Assembly: GCF_020630935.1 (NCBI RefSeq)
Contig: NZ_JAHDIG010000009.1
Location: 1 to 64,000, forward strand
DNA from: Bernardetia sp.
Lineage (GTDB): Bacteria > Bacteroidota > Bacteroidia > Cytophagales > Bernardetiaceae
Length of the DNA: 64,000 bases
Direction of reading: 5' to 3'
The position numbers were made by a program, and so were the translations under genes. Under the pieces are notes generated by a model, which was not told where the DNA came from, did no database searches, and saw only the letters and a list, made by a program, of their open reading frames with translations. Positions 17,286 to 27,500 of the stretch are shown in pieces. Each line of letters opens with the position of its first letter. Positions within the stretch are counted from its first letter, which is position 1.

Positions 17286-17750
17286 ATGCAACGCCTAATA
17301 GATTACTTAGTAGTTTTTGCCATGAGCATGTTCAAATTTATTTTTGGATGTGTGGGTGGTGCTGTGCGTGGTTTTTCGTACTTCGAAACAGTTTTGATTA
17401 CTGTTTTAGGAATGATGACTAGCGTAATTATCTTTACATTTTTTGGTATTTCGATACGAAATTGGTATTTCCGAAACTTTCGTAAGAAACGTAAAATATT
17501 TTCCAAGCGCAGCCGAAATATTGTAAAAATATGGCGAAAATATGGAATTGTGGGTGTAGCTTTCCTAACTCCTGTTATTTTTTCTCCCATTGTCGGAACA
17601 ATCATTGCCGTCTCGTTTGGAGAAGATAAAAAACGTATTTTTTTTCACATGCTTTGGAGTGCCACAATTTGGGCAATGATACTTTCTTATATCACTACCC
17701 AATTTGACGTTAATTCTGTAAATGAATTGAAAAATTATTTTTTTAATTGA
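17286..17750 (+). CDS. Small multi-pass membrane protein (DedA/small-multidrug-export-like)
   Basis: A 154-residue protein with three or four hydrophobic segments (about 5-25, 33-57, 88-112 and 117-137) and a highly basic loop (about 63-85, rich in Arg and Lys) that should face the cytoplasm. The segment YGIVGVAFLTPVIFSPIVGTI, split here around residues 88-108, has the proline/glycine pattern of re-entrant loops seen in DedA/VTT and small multidrug export families. I cannot assign it to either with confidence. It is the only gene of its transcript and converges on pncB. Confidence 0.6.
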   Translation: MQRLIDYLVVFAMSMFKFIFGCVGGAVRGFSYFETVLITVLGMMTSVIIFTFFGISIRNWYFRNFRKKRKIFSKRSRNIVKIWRKYGIVGVAFLTPVIFSPIVGTIIAVSFGEDKKRIFFHMLWSATIWAMILSYITTQFDVNSVNELKNYFFN

Positions 17751-17758
17751 TGGTTTAT

Positions 17759-17784
17759 TTGTTAAAGGCGAGCCTTTAACCTAT
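17759..17784. repeat. Short palindrome, copy 1 of a dispersed pair
   Basis: GTTAAAGGC-GA-GCCTTTAAC (17761-17780) followed by CTAT. A close variant lies between mreB and mreC at 46118-46144. It has no T tract, so it is not a typical terminator. Confidence 0.6.
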
Positions 17785-17802
17785 TTGTTCATTTTCAATT
17801 TT

Positions 17803-17915
17803 AGTGGTGTTACACAAAGTATGACGAGCATTTATATTTTGATATTGAATATGAATTATTGTTGGTGTCTCACTGATGACCAATATCCTCCATCATACTT
17901 TTTACAACACCACCT
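17803..17915. repeat. 113-bp inverted-repeat element flanked by direct repeats
   Basis: AGTGGTGTT..CAAAGTATGA (17803-17824) and its inverted, slightly diverged partner TCATACTTTTT..AACACCACC (17893-17914) bound the element. TCAATTTT occurs directly on the left (17795-17802) and on the right (17915-17922), as a target duplication would, although the AT-rich context makes chance more likely. It sits between two convergent genes. Confidence 0.5.
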
Positions 17916-17925
17916 CAATTTTTAA

Positions 17926-19407
17926 TTATTCATTGATTTCTCTTAGTTTCAAGATAAGGTCAGTTTTTAGGTTGTAAAGTCCTTTTTCTAGCCCAACAGG
18001 ATATGAATGTGGGTTGGTAAAACGTTTGATGCTTCGGTGAAGCGTAGCAAGTTCTTCTTGTACTTTTGTTCGGATAGTTGCAAGTTCTGGTTTTTTATAT
18101 ACACGTTTTCCTTTCACAAAAATAGGTTTCAAAAGGTCTTTGTAGTCTCCTTCTTGGCTAGACATTTTCTTACGGCGTGTCATGTCCATTGGGTCAACGA
18201 TAGTCCAATTTTCAGAAGTGGGTTTGTTTTCCTCATCATAAATAGCATCTCCAATACACTCTCCATCTGCATAAAAACGGCGTACTTGCTGTAACCCTGG
18301 TGTAGAAATTTTGATAGCTTGTTCGGATAATTTCACTTTGTAATCCCAAGCTGTATTTTCTTTATTTCTTAATGCAGAGAGTTTATAAACTCCCCCAAGT
18401 GCTGGTTGTTCGTAGGCAGTTACCATTTTCGTTCCTACTCCCCAAACATCAATCTTTGCATCTTGCTGTTTCAAACTATCAATGATATGCTCATCCAAAT
18501 CGTTACTTGCCACAATTGCTGTATCTTCAAAACCAGCAGCATCTAAAAGCTCTCTAGCTCTCGTACTCAAATAGGCAAGGTCGCCAGAATCTAGGCGTAT
18601 TCCAGCAAACTTATAACCCTTTTCTTTGAGTTTGTTTCCTACCTTGATAGCATTTTTTACTCCTTCAATGGTGTCATAGGTATCTACTAAAAACACACAA
18701 TTATTAGGCAAACCTTCAGCGTAGGTTTCAAAGGCTTCAATTTCAGATTCGAAAGACATCACCCAACTATGAGCATGTGTTCCTTTCACAGGAATACCAA
18801 AAAGTTTTCCAGCCAAAACATTGGAAGTGCCTACACAACCACCGATATAGGCAGCACGACTAGCAGCCAATCCTCCATCTATTCCTTGTGCTCTTCGAAG
18901 TCCAAACTCCAATACATCTTGTCCTTTTGCAGCCAAACAAATACGTGCAGACTTTGTAGCAATAAGCGTTTGGAAGTTTACCATATTGAGAAGCAAGGTT
19001 TCCAAAATTTGGCATTGGATGAGTGAGCCTTTGATACGAATGAGTGGTTCTTGTGGAAAAACAACTGAACCTTCTTCTACGGCATCTACATCACAAGTAA
19101 ATTCTAATTGTTGGAGATAGTCTAAAAATTTTGGGTCAAAAAGTGGCTCATCATCGTTTCCTTTGAGCGTAGAAAGATAGGCTACATCTTCGTCTGAAAT
19201 ATTGAAGTTTTCCAAAAAATCTATAACATAGCTCAATCCACATGCAACAGCAAAACCACCTTTGAAGGGATTGCGTCGGAAAAATAGATTAAAAACGGCT
19301 TCTCTGTCTGTCATTCCAGCTTTCCAATAGCCATGTGCCATTGTAAGTTGGTAGAGGTCGGTTAGTAAAGTAAGATTACTACTGTATAGGTTTCTAGTGA
19401 TTTTCAT
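17926..19407 (-). CDS. pncB: Nicotinate phosphoribosyltransferase
   Basis: A 493-residue enzyme that makes nicotinate mononucleotide from nicotinate and PRPP in NAD salvage. The N-terminus [18 protein letters not shown], the [12 protein letters not shown] segment and the C-terminal TIE-GV..KVG and [13 protein letters not shown] blocks are characteristic of the pncB family. The start is set at the ATG at 19405-19407 ([17 protein letters not shown]), the second in-frame ATG, because the family usually begins just before the LTDLYQLTM motif; the longer reading adds twelve hydrophobic residues. It has no operon partners; the next upstream gene is the DISM/SpoIIE receptor on the same strand. Confidence 0.93.
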   Translation of the reverse strand: MKITRNLYSSNLTLLTDLYQLTMAHGYWKAGMTDREAVFNLFFRRNPFKGGFAVACGLSYVIDFLENFNISDEDVAYLSTLKGNDDEPLFDPKFLDYLQQLEFTCDVDAVEEGSVVFPQEPLIRIKGSLIQCQILETLLLNMVNFQTLIATKSARICLAAKGQDVLEFGLRRAQGIDGGLAASRAAYIGGCVGTSNVLAGKLFGIPVKGTHAHSWVMSFESEIEAFETYAEGLPNNCVFLVDTYDTIEGVKNAIKVGNKLKEKGYKFAGIRLDSGDLAYLSTRARELLDAAGFEDTAIVASNDLDEHIIDSLKQQDAKIDVWGVGTKMVTAYEQPALGGVYKLSALRNKENTAWDYKVKLSEQAIKISTPGLQQVRRFYADGECIGDAIYDEENKPTSENWTIVDPMDMTRRKKMSSQEGDYKDLLKPIFVKGKRVYKKPELATIRTKVQEELATLHRSIKRFTNPHSYPVGLEKGLYNLKTDLILKLREINE

Positions 19408-19512
19408 AAAAGATAAATTGTAGTTGATTATAATGATATGCAATATAATAAAATTATCTTAGTGTACGAAAAACACTTAGCAAAGTTTCAGATTTATTTT
19501 TGTTAGCAAAAT

Positions 19513-21912
19513 CTACACTTGAAACCCTACCACAATCACATCATCAATTTGTTTGTTATTTCCTTTCCAGTCGTCAAACTCTTGTGCAAGGAGCTGTCTT
19601 TGCCTTACCATAGGTTCTTTATGAATATCTAAAAGCAGTTGCTTGAACCTTTTAGTCATAAACTTACGATTTTGCTTTCCTCCAAACTGGTCGACATACC
19701 CATCAGAAAAAATGTAGAAAGTAGTAGGTTCATCAAAATTTACTTGATGTGAAGTATAAGCATTCTCTGCTTTTGTTTGGAAGCCTCCAACAGAATGTTT
19801 GTCTCCTTTTATCTCAAAAATAGTTTCGTTTTGGATGTAAAGAAGTGGACGCTTTGCACCTGCAAAAGTAACGTGTTTTTGTTCTAAATCTATTACACAG
19901 ATGGAAATATCCATTCCGTCTTTATTCTCTGTGCTAGATTGGCGTAAAGCTCTACGAATTTGTCCGTGCAGACGGCTCAAAATAGAATCTGCCTTTGTTA
20001 TGCCTTGCAAATTAACAATCTGATTGAGATAAGAGTCACCCAAAATAGACATAAATGCCCCTGGAACACCGTGTCCAGTACAGTCGGCAGCAGCTACAAT
20101 AATTTGATTGTCTTTCTTAGCAAACCAATAAAAATCTCCAGAAACAATATCTCTAGGCTTGTAGAGAATGAAACAATTTGGAATATTCTTTTTAAAGGTT
20201 CTCAAATCTGGTAAAACAGCATCTTGAATACGTCTTGCATAATTTATACTAGAAGTGATGTCGTTGTTGCGCTTTTCCATCAAGCCTTTTTGCTCCATTA
20301 AGGAAGTATTTATGGCTTCTATCTCTTCTTTTTGTTGTTCTATTTCTACTGTTCTTTGCTTTACCTTTTTCTCTAAAAGTGTAGTTGTTTCTTTTTGTAG
20401 CTCTAAGTTTTCTGCGAGTGCATCTGACTTTTCTCTCTCTAGTCGATTGACTTGATAGCCAATTCCTAGCGCATAAAATACTAACTGAACCACTACTCCA
20501 GCTTGAAATAAATACGTAAATATATCAGATTCTACTTCTACACCATTCAAATAGAATAAATATGACATCGCATAAAAGAAACCTCCTATTAATAATCCAC
20601 TTGTAGCAATAAGGTAATAACGAGCTGCTAGATATCCTTTTCGAAGTGTCATTACCCCAATCATAAATGCAAGGATAATAGAAATTAAAGCAATAGAGAG
20701 AATAATGAGCAGTGAATATCCACCAATGTTTACTTTGTCATTCCAGTCGGGCGTAGAAGAGAGTAAGTTATTGGAAATATAGGCAATAACAGCAATAGCT
20801 AATACGTAATTGATACCATTGATAATCTTGTTCCATTTTGGCAATAACTCTTTTACATTTAAAAAACTCTTTAAAAACAACAGCCCTCCACCAATCATAA
20901 ATAAATGAGATATCACGATACAAGAACGTATAAGAAGGTGGGAAGTAGGGAATAGGAAATAAATATATCTGTAATAGTAAAAAACATTGAGTTGTATTCC
21001 TACAATCATCAAGACATAGTAGATATAGAGTTTGTCTCTAATAATAAAAAACAGAAGAAGATTATAGAACGCCATTACCCACAAAATCCCTTGAAAAATT
21101 CCTTGTGCATACGTAAACTCATCTGCTCCTTGTCTGACATTTGCAGCATCTTCTATAAAAGCATAAATAAATTTGGGATGGAAACGCTTTGCATTGGAGT
21201 GTATTCTAATATAAACAGTAACCTCTGATTCGGATGGCACATCAATATTAAAATAATTGCGCCATTGTTTTACAGGTTTATTTTCTGGGTCTACATCAGT
21301 TCCTGAACGTTCTATGCGAAAGGCTTCATCTTCTACTGGCTCATAAAAAATAATTTCTGACCACGTTTCAAACACAGAACCAACTTGCAAAGCTACATTT
21401 TCATCTCTTACTCCATTTCCCACCAGTTTTACACGTATCCAATAGTAAGCACCCACTTCCATATTGGCATAAGTAATATTATTTTTACTAAAAGTAATAT
21501 TCGGATTATTGATAATATCCTCAATCGTAGCAGTTCCATTTGTTGTATCTTTCCAAATACCTAAACTTTCCTTAATACGAGTTTGCCCTTTTTTGGGAAG
21601 CTCTAATGGCAAAATATACTTAAACTTTAGATTTTGTTTTTCTGAAAGAAAGTAGTTGAATTTTTTTGTGTTTTTTTCTTTATAAAACTGTATGAGAGAG
21701 TCTAAGATAGCTAGTTGCTGGGTAGAATCTGATGAAGATAGTTTTGCTATATGATTCAACTTTTCAAACTCCGTCTCTAGTTTTTGAGCAGAGAATGCAA
21801 GAGAACTATCCAAAAGAAAAATGGTAGTGTCTTGTTGTCCGTTTGCAGTATTAGCATAAAATACGACAAAGAGGTTAATTAAAAAGTAAAATATATAGCC
21901 TCTCGGCATCAT
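19513..21912 (-). CDS. 7TM-DISM receptor with SpoIIE-type PP2C phosphatase domain
   Basis: A 799-residue membrane receptor. A signal peptide is cleaved at ANG|QQ (25/26). The periplasmic part (about 90-250) contains a sensory DISMED2-like beta domain (YYWIRVKLVGNG, then VTVYIRIHSN). Seven transmembrane helices follow (about 268-485), the 7TM-DISM arrangement, then a coiled coil (488-550) and a SpoIIE phosphatase domain (about 552-799). Metal ligands are kept: DCTGHGVPGAFMS (610-622), KDGMDISICV, FSDGYVDQFG and DDVIVVGF. It should turn an outside signal into dephosphorylation of a switch protein. The substrate is not encoded next to it. Confidence 0.92.
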   Translation of the reverse strand: MMPRGYIFYFLINLFVVFYANTANGQQDTTIFLLDSSLAFSAQKLETEFEKLNHIAKLSSSDSTQQLAILDSLIQFYKEKNTKKFNYFLSEKQNLKFKYILPLELPKKGQTRIKESLGIWKDTTNGTATIEDIINNPNITFSKNNITYANMEVGAYYWIRVKLVGNGVRDENVALQVGSVFETWSEIIFYEPVEDEAFRIERSGTDVDPENKPVKQWRNYFNIDVPSESEVTVYIRIHSNAKRFHPKFIYAFIEDAANVRQGADEFTYAQGIFQGILWVMAFYNLLLFFIIRDKLYIYYVLMIVGIQLNVFYYYRYIYFLFPTSHLLIRSCIVISHLFMIGGGLLFLKSFLNVKELLPKWNKIINGINYVLAIAVIAYISNNLLSSTPDWNDKVNIGGYSLLIILSIALISIILAFMIGVMTLRKGYLAARYYLIATSGLLIGGFFYAMSYLFYLNGVEVESDIFTYLFQAGVVVQLVFYALGIGYQVNRLEREKSDALAENLELQKETTTLLEKKVKQRTVEIEQQKEEIEAINTSLMEQKGLMEKRNNDITSSINYARRIQDAVLPDLRTFKKNIPNCFILYKPRDIVSGDFYWFAKKDNQIIVAAADCTGHGVPGAFMSILGDSYLNQIVNLQGITKADSILSRLHGQIRRALRQSSTENKDGMDISICVIDLEQKHVTFAGAKRPLLYIQNETIFEIKGDKHSVGGFQTKAENAYTSHQVNFDEPTTFYIFSDGYVDQFGGKQNRKFMTKRFKQLLLDIHKEPMVRQRQLLAQEFDDWKGNNKQIDDVIVVGFQV

Positions 21913-22003
21913 TGTAAAGGGATTAAAAAGGTTAAGCAGAAATAAATCTATATCATCAACGTAATTTTATATTTGTCTTGTAAGAATTTCAATTATGTAT
22001 TTT

Positions 22004-23326
22004 TTATATTAAAATTCCTTTTTCAATTAATTTATCTAACATGCCCATAGAAATCAGTGTTCCAGCGATTTCTAACTTAGAATTAGGACTACAAAAAACT
22101 GCATCAGTCTCTGTTGAAATAGGGGAATATTTACCTACTACTAAGTTATTGTTATTATTGGTCTTGTCAAACAAATATAACTTTTTTGGCTCAAAAAAGT
22201 AAGTAATTATTTCGCAAAGTAGCTCAGAGGCAGGAAAAAAACGATGAGTGAACTTATCAAACAGAATATTCTTTGATTTGTCTTTCAGATTTTCAATGAG
22301 AGCAAATCTTTCCTCATTAAAGACATAACTCACGTTTTCCTTATTTGATAAAGACATTTTTCTATTGGTTTTGGAAATATCTTTTTGAATTTGTTTGAAA
22401 AATTTATTTACAAAAATCCATCCTTCCCACTCACCCATTAAAGAGGTATTTTTGCTATTTTTTATTACCTCACTTTCTAAAATAGCATATAGTTTTTGCA
22501 TAGTTTGAGCAGAATACTCCTCTTTTGAGACGTTATTTTTTTGAGTATAAATACTTGGAAGAAATTCAAATTTTCTCTTTATCGTCTTAATACCTTTTGC
22601 ATATATTCGGCTAGAAATAACAGGCACTATCGGCACGTCACAGAGATAAGACAAAAATGCTACACCTTGCCGAACCATTAAATCTTCACTCAAAAACTGA
22701 ATGTTTGCTAAATTTTTACTTTGTTTGTTAGAGTTATTTGAACTAATATTTCCATCTGGATAAACAATCAGAGACTTTCCTTCTTTCAACATCTTGATAG
22801 CTTGCCAAATACCTTTTTTCTCTTCTACATTGATAAGGTGCATTTTTGATGTTACAGAAGTTTTTTCTTGTTTTCCTATTTGGATACACAAATTTTTATG
22901 TGCTTCTGAAAATATATTTGCTTTTCTCTGATGAAGCGTTTCATTAAGCAAAAAACCAAATTCTAAATCGTTGTAGGTAAATAGGGTAGGAAGTAAAGAA
23001 TATGCACCTAAATGAAAACAACAAAATAAAAATGGTTTTCCGTTTCGTGTCTGTTCAAGAATGTTATCTTCATCAACTACTTCAAAATGGGGAGCAAAAA
23101 ATGTAGGATTTTGCTCCTCAATATCTAAGAGTTGGAGATTGTGAAGCAGCTTTTGAAAAATAGACTTGTGTTCAGTATATGGAATCTGAGGCATCAAACG
23201 AAACAAACTAGCAGAAGTAGTCGCAAATAAATAGCTATTTTTTCGAAAAAACTCATTTTCTTCTTCCTTATTGTTAAAGGAAAACGACTGTTTTAGTTGT
23301 TCTATTTTTTTAGCAACCTCTGACAT
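22004..23326 (-). CDS. Lipid-A-acyltransferase-like protein with an extra C-terminal domain
   Basis: A 440-residue protein without a signal peptide or obvious membrane anchor. The middle part (about 85-330) resembles the LpxL/LABLAT acyltransferase group: CFHLGAYSLLP (about 95-105) holds the catalytic His, although the Asp or Glu of the H-x4-D/E motif is replaced, and SLIVYPDGNIS (about 187-197) is the second conserved block. The last 110 residues (ERFALIENLKDKSK onwards) include FFPASELLCEIITYF, which could be a small winged-helix-like domain, and match nothing I know. Chemistry and substrate are uncertain. It stands alone between the receptor phosphatase and the GIN lipoprotein. Confidence 0.5.
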   Translation of the reverse strand: MSEVAKKIEQLKQSFSFNNKEEENEFFRKNSYLFATTSASLFRLMPQIPYTEHKSIFQKLLHNLQLLDIEEQNPTFFAPHFEVVDEDNILEQTRNGKPFLFCCFHLGAYSLLPTLFTYNDLEFGFLLNETLHQRKANIFSEAHKNLCIQIGKQEKTSVTSKMHLINVEEKKGIWQAIKMLKEGKSLIVYPDGNISSNNSNKQSKNLANIQFLSEDLMVRQGVAFLSYLCDVPIVPVISSRIYAKGIKTIKRKFEFLPSIYTQKNNVSKEEYSAQTMQKLYAILESEVIKNSKNTSLMGEWEGWIFVNKFFKQIQKDISKTNRKMSLSNKENVSYVFNEERFALIENLKDKSKNILFDKFTHRFFPASELLCEIITYFFEPKKLYLFDKTNNNNNLVVGKYSPISTETDAVFCSPNSKLEIAGTLISMGMLDKLIEKGILI

Positions 23327-23462
23327 ATATTGTAAAATTATGAAAATATATACTCCACTAAAAAAGCATAGCCTTTAGAATAAAAACCATGCTATCAAGA
23401 TACAAAATATTCTTTGATAAGAAAAAAACCTCACTACTAAATATTAGAATAATCCTAAAAAA

Positions 23463-24302
23463 TTACTCTACACGCTCAATTTTTCCAGAGCCCGAAACGT
23501 TTGATGTCATATTTCCATTTCCCTTTACATAGATAGTTCCACTTCCACTTAATTGAGCATTTATTTCTGCATCTGAGTTGGTAGAGGTTGCATTTGGGTC
23601 GTTGGCAGTTAGTTCAATATTTCCAGAGCCAATCAATTCGGCTGTACTTATCAAGACAGGTAAGTCAAAGGCTTTAATATTTCCAGAACCACTGACATTG
23701 AGCGTATTTTCTGTTGCTTCTCCCCTCAAAGTAATATTTCCAGAACCATCAAGTGCCGTATTTATAATAGTTGAGTTGTCAAACTCTAATTCTATGTTTC
23801 CAGAGCCTTTTAGAGTAACAAGACATCTTGTAGAAGCTATAATGGGAAAATTAGGAGTGGTAGAAATATTTCCAGAGCCTTCTAAAACTATTTCTATTTC
23901 AGACTTACGAACAGTATCTTGCAGAACAATGTCTCCAGAACCAGTCAAAACTATTTGAGAAAGTGCAGGCGTTCGAACAGTAATTACTACTTCTTCATTC
24001 GTATTATAACACTCGTCTGTATCGATGATAAGGCTTTGTCCAACAAGGTTGGTTTGTATAAGATTTATAATACTTTCTTGTGCAGAAACAGTAACCTCTT
24101 GTGTTGTGATACTAGCATCTTGAAAAAGATGAACCGTAAAACTTCCCTTAGATTCTATAGCTGAAAAGCCTGTGATATTTCTTTGTTCACTTATTACTTG
24201 CCCAGTTCCATCTTTACAAACTGTATCTACAATACTACATGAAGAAAGCGACAAAAACAGGAAGATGAAAGGCAGAAGATATATTTTAAATTGATGCTTC
24301 AT
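23463..24302 (-). CDS. GIN-domain (DUF2807) lipoprotein
   Basis: A 279-residue secreted lipoprotein. The signal peptide ends with lipobox LSSC (LFLSLSSCS), so it should be anchored in a membrane. The remainder is a DUF2807 beta-helix with the recurrent motif GSGNI / GSGKI (seven or more copies, e.g. LTGSGDIVLQD, LEGSGNIST, LKGSGNIELE, VSGSGNIKAF). Such head-GIN proteins are common in Bacteroidota and their function is unclear; a structural or adhesin role is likely. I start at the ATG at 24300-24302 (MKHQFKIYLL), because the 23-residue upstream extension would hide the signal peptide and lies on the repeat at 24330-24345. Confidence 0.85.
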   Translation of the reverse strand: MKHQFKIYLLPFIFLFLSLSSCSIVDTVCKDGTGQVISEQRNITGFSAIESKGSFTVHLFQDASITTQEVTVSAQESIINLIQTNLVGQSLIIDTDECYNTNEEVVITVRTPALSQIVLTGSGDIVLQDTVRKSEIEIVLEGSGNISTTPNFPIIASTRCLVTLKGSGNIELEFDNSTIINTALDGSGNITLRGEATENTLNVSGSGNIKAFDLPVLISTAELIGSGNIELTANDPNATSTNSDAEINAQLSGSGTIYVKGNGNMTSNVSGSGKIERVE

Positions 24303-24329
24303 TTTAATTTTGATAAGTATTTTGTTGTT

Positions 24330-24345
24330 GAACTTGTTTAAGAAT
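24330..24345. repeat. Solitary copy of an inverted-repeat end
   Basis: GAACTTGTTTAAGAAT here is identical, base for base, to the left end of the palindromic element at 29450-29620. No second end was found nearby. It looks like a relic or solitary end of the same element family. Confidence 0.6.
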
Positions 24346-24471
24346 AAAAAAAACTGTGTTATGTGTGCCACAGAACACGAATAATAGTTTTATTTTGTCT
24401 TTAAGACGTAAAATTATTTTATACACCCTAGTTCAATCCTTGTAATAACACTTTTTTATAATTTGTTAAGA

Positions 24472-24511
24472 TTGAAAAAACTCTCCCCAAAATAGTTTTT
24501 GAAGAGAGTTT
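24472..24511 (-). terminator. Terminator of the giant PKD protein gene
   Basis: AAACTCTC (24478-24485) pairs with GAGAGTTT (24504-24511). On the - strand it is followed by TTTTTT. Confidence 0.7.
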
Positions 24512-24536
24512 GATAATAGTAGAAGAACGAATTTAG

Positions 24537-27500
24537 TTATTGTAAAACGTGAATCCAACCTCTACAAGTATCTCCGTCTGGAGAAGTCAAGTAATAATAA
24601 TACATAGCAGGCTTTGCATCGCTTCCCCAATCGTTGTTGTAATCATCTGAAGTAAAGACTTCTTGTCCCCATCGATTATAAATTTGAAGTTTCCATCCTG
24701 CATTGGCTTTGTCCAAAACAAAAGTTTCATTAATACCGTCTCCGTTTGGCGTGATTACATTTGGAGGCAATACGTTATCAACTGTGATGGTAGCTGTCTG
24801 TTCTTCATCACAAATTCCATTAGAACCCTTTAATTTAATAGTATAAGTTCCTGCTTCTGTATAAGTATATTCTGTTGGATTGGTAACTCTAAGCGAATCG
24901 CCATTTCCTAAATCCCATACCCAATTTCCATCTCCTGTATTTTGGCTATTGAACAAGATAGTAGCTGGTGCGCCACATTCAGGCGAGTGTTGAATATCAA
25001 AATCAATCACTAATTTGTCTACTACTGTAACCGTAACGGTACTATCTGTGAAACATCCTCCATCAAGATTTGAAATTCTGACGTTGTAAATTGTCGTTTC
25101 TGTTGGTGAAGCTATCGGATTTCTAATAGTTGGGTCGCTTAATCCTGTTGTTGGTGTCCATTCAAAATTATCTCCACCCACTACATTTAATTCTGCACTT
25201 TGCCCTCTACAAATTGTCGGACTCTCTGGCATTCTTATCGTTGAAATAAAAATATTATTATCATCAATAATCGAATTAGCATCATTGCTTACTGAATCTT
25301 GACAAAGTGAATTTTCAACTCTAAGCGTGATTGTATAAACACCTTCGCTATCGTACTGAAATGAAGGTGGATTTTGTGCTGTTGAAGTTCTACCATCTCC
25401 AAAATCCCAAAAATAAGATGTTGCTCCTACTGTATTATTTGTAATCTCCACAATAGGTAGTTTATCACATCTATCTAAAATAGTAACATCAAAATCTGGC
25501 TTGAGTTCTGGCAATACAGTAATGGTTACTTCTTCTTCCTTCACACATCCGTTTTGTGTAGTAATACTGACAGTATAGGTGGTTGTTTCTGTAGGTGAAG
25601 CTATTGGATTTGAAATGGTAGGGTCGCTTAGTCCTTCTGCTGGAGACCAACTGAAAGCTACACCTTCTCTAGCTTCTAACTGAACAGATTGTCCCAAACA
25701 AATAGAGTTATCTGGCGACACAAAGAATGAATTAGTAAAGAAATCAAATTCTTTTGTAAGAGAATCAGAACAGCCTACATTTCCTAAAACTAACTTTATT
25801 CTATATGTTCCTGTAGAATCATAAAGCAAGTTAGTTGGATTTGGAGAGGTGGAAGTTTGTCCATTACCAAAATCCCAAAAATAGGATGTCGCTCCTACTG
25901 TATTATTGACAATGCTTACTGTCGGAAACTCCTCACAAATATTAGACTGTACAATGTCGAAGTCTGGAATAATTTCTTCTCCTACTGACACTGTAATTTG
26001 TCTTTCCTCCTCACAGCTATTTCTACCTACTACTTTTACAGTATAAGTTGTTGTTTCTGATGGTGAGGCGATAGGATTTCCAATAGTAGGGTCGCTGAGT
26101 CCTGTGGTTGGTGTCCACTCATAAGATGTTCCTCCCGTTACATTGAGCTGAACAGACTGTCCAAAACAGAGCGTTGTATCTCCACTAAATGTAAAAATAT
26201 CTGGATTGATAACTACCTCTTGGGTTACAGAATCTCTATCATCACAAATATCATTTATGGCTACCAATTTTATAGTATATGTTCCTGGTGCATAACTTTG
26301 TGGAGCTGGGTTAGTCTGTGTTGAAGTTTCACCATTTCCAAAATCCCAAAAATAAGATGTTCCATTTTCAGTTGTGTTGATAAAACTAATAATTGGATTG
26401 GCAGAACAAGGGTCTCCAACATTGAAGGTAAAACTTGGCAAGAGTTCTGGTAAAACAGTAACTGTTGTGGTAAGCTCTTCTCGGCAGCCTCCTGCATTTT
26501 GTGTAAGTAATGTATAAGTAGTTGTTTCTTCTGGCGTAGCTATCGGGTTCGGACTTCTTGGGTCGCTGAGTCCTGTGGTTGGCGACCAAAGATAATCTGT
26601 CCCTCCACTTGCTTGAAGTTGTGCAGATTGCCCTTTACATATCGTTGTACTTGGAGAAATTGCAAAGTCGGCAGGAGCAACTCTAATAGTAAGGAAAGCA
26701 CTATCTTCTTTTATACAAAGGAACGGATTTCTAGCAGTGAGCTTTACTCTGTAGGTTCCAGCTTCTGTAAATGTAAAAGTATCATCAGTTTGTGTTGAAG
26801 TTCCCAAACCTCCAAAATCCCACTCATAGGTAATACCTTCTACACTTTGATTTACAAAATTGACAGTAAGTGGAACACAACCACTAATGTCATCTGCTGT
26901 GGTAAAGGCTGCGTCCAACACGCCCAACTCTATCTTAAAAGCTGCATTGTTACAATTAGAAGAATTATTAGTATTGGAATATGCTCCTGCTGTAGTAAAA
27001 AAGCCACTTCCTGTACAAGCACATACAGCTTGGTAGATAGTTCCTGTTTTTTTGTCAAAACGACTTGTTCCTCCATCTACATGTTCTCTGATGTAGTTTG
27101 TTCCTCCAAAATAACTACCATACACCAAATCAGTAGCATCTTCGCTCAATATCATTGTATAGAAATCATTTCCTCCAGAATCAGTAATAGGTTGGATGGC
27201 ATTGGAAGTAATTGGAAGTCCTGTTACATTTATACCTGTGAGATAAGTAGATGGTCCTCCACCCGAATAAATATTTGAGCTTCCCCACCCAGCAAGGTAA
27301 ATATTTCCACAGTCGTTTATCATAAAAGCTGTTGGAGTAATATTTGGTTGAAAGCTACTTCCTCCAATGGTTGTTGCCATCAAGATATTATTCAGATTTG
27401 GAGAAATTTTACGTATAAACAATCCCCCTCTATTATTGAAATAAACTCCTTGCGTTACAGGCTGTGAACCTCTTGTTTGTCCGAATACAAAAACATTGTC

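Noticed and set aside
17761-17780. Palindrome as terminator of the small membrane protein gene
   Set aside because: The stem is good but the following sequence CTATTTG has no T run, and the same palindrome lies inside the mreBC operon where a terminator would be out of place.
19408-19443. Upstream start for the nicotinate phosphoribosyltransferase
   Set aside because: It would add a hydrophobic, non-conserved leader before the usual N-terminus; the ATG at 19405-19407 fits the family better.
23578-23958. A long open frame on the + strand with repeated FPEP-type phrases
   Set aside because: It is the antisense of the GSGNI repeats of the GIN lipoprotein; the regular pattern follows from the coding repeats on the other strand, and there is no promoter or start signal.
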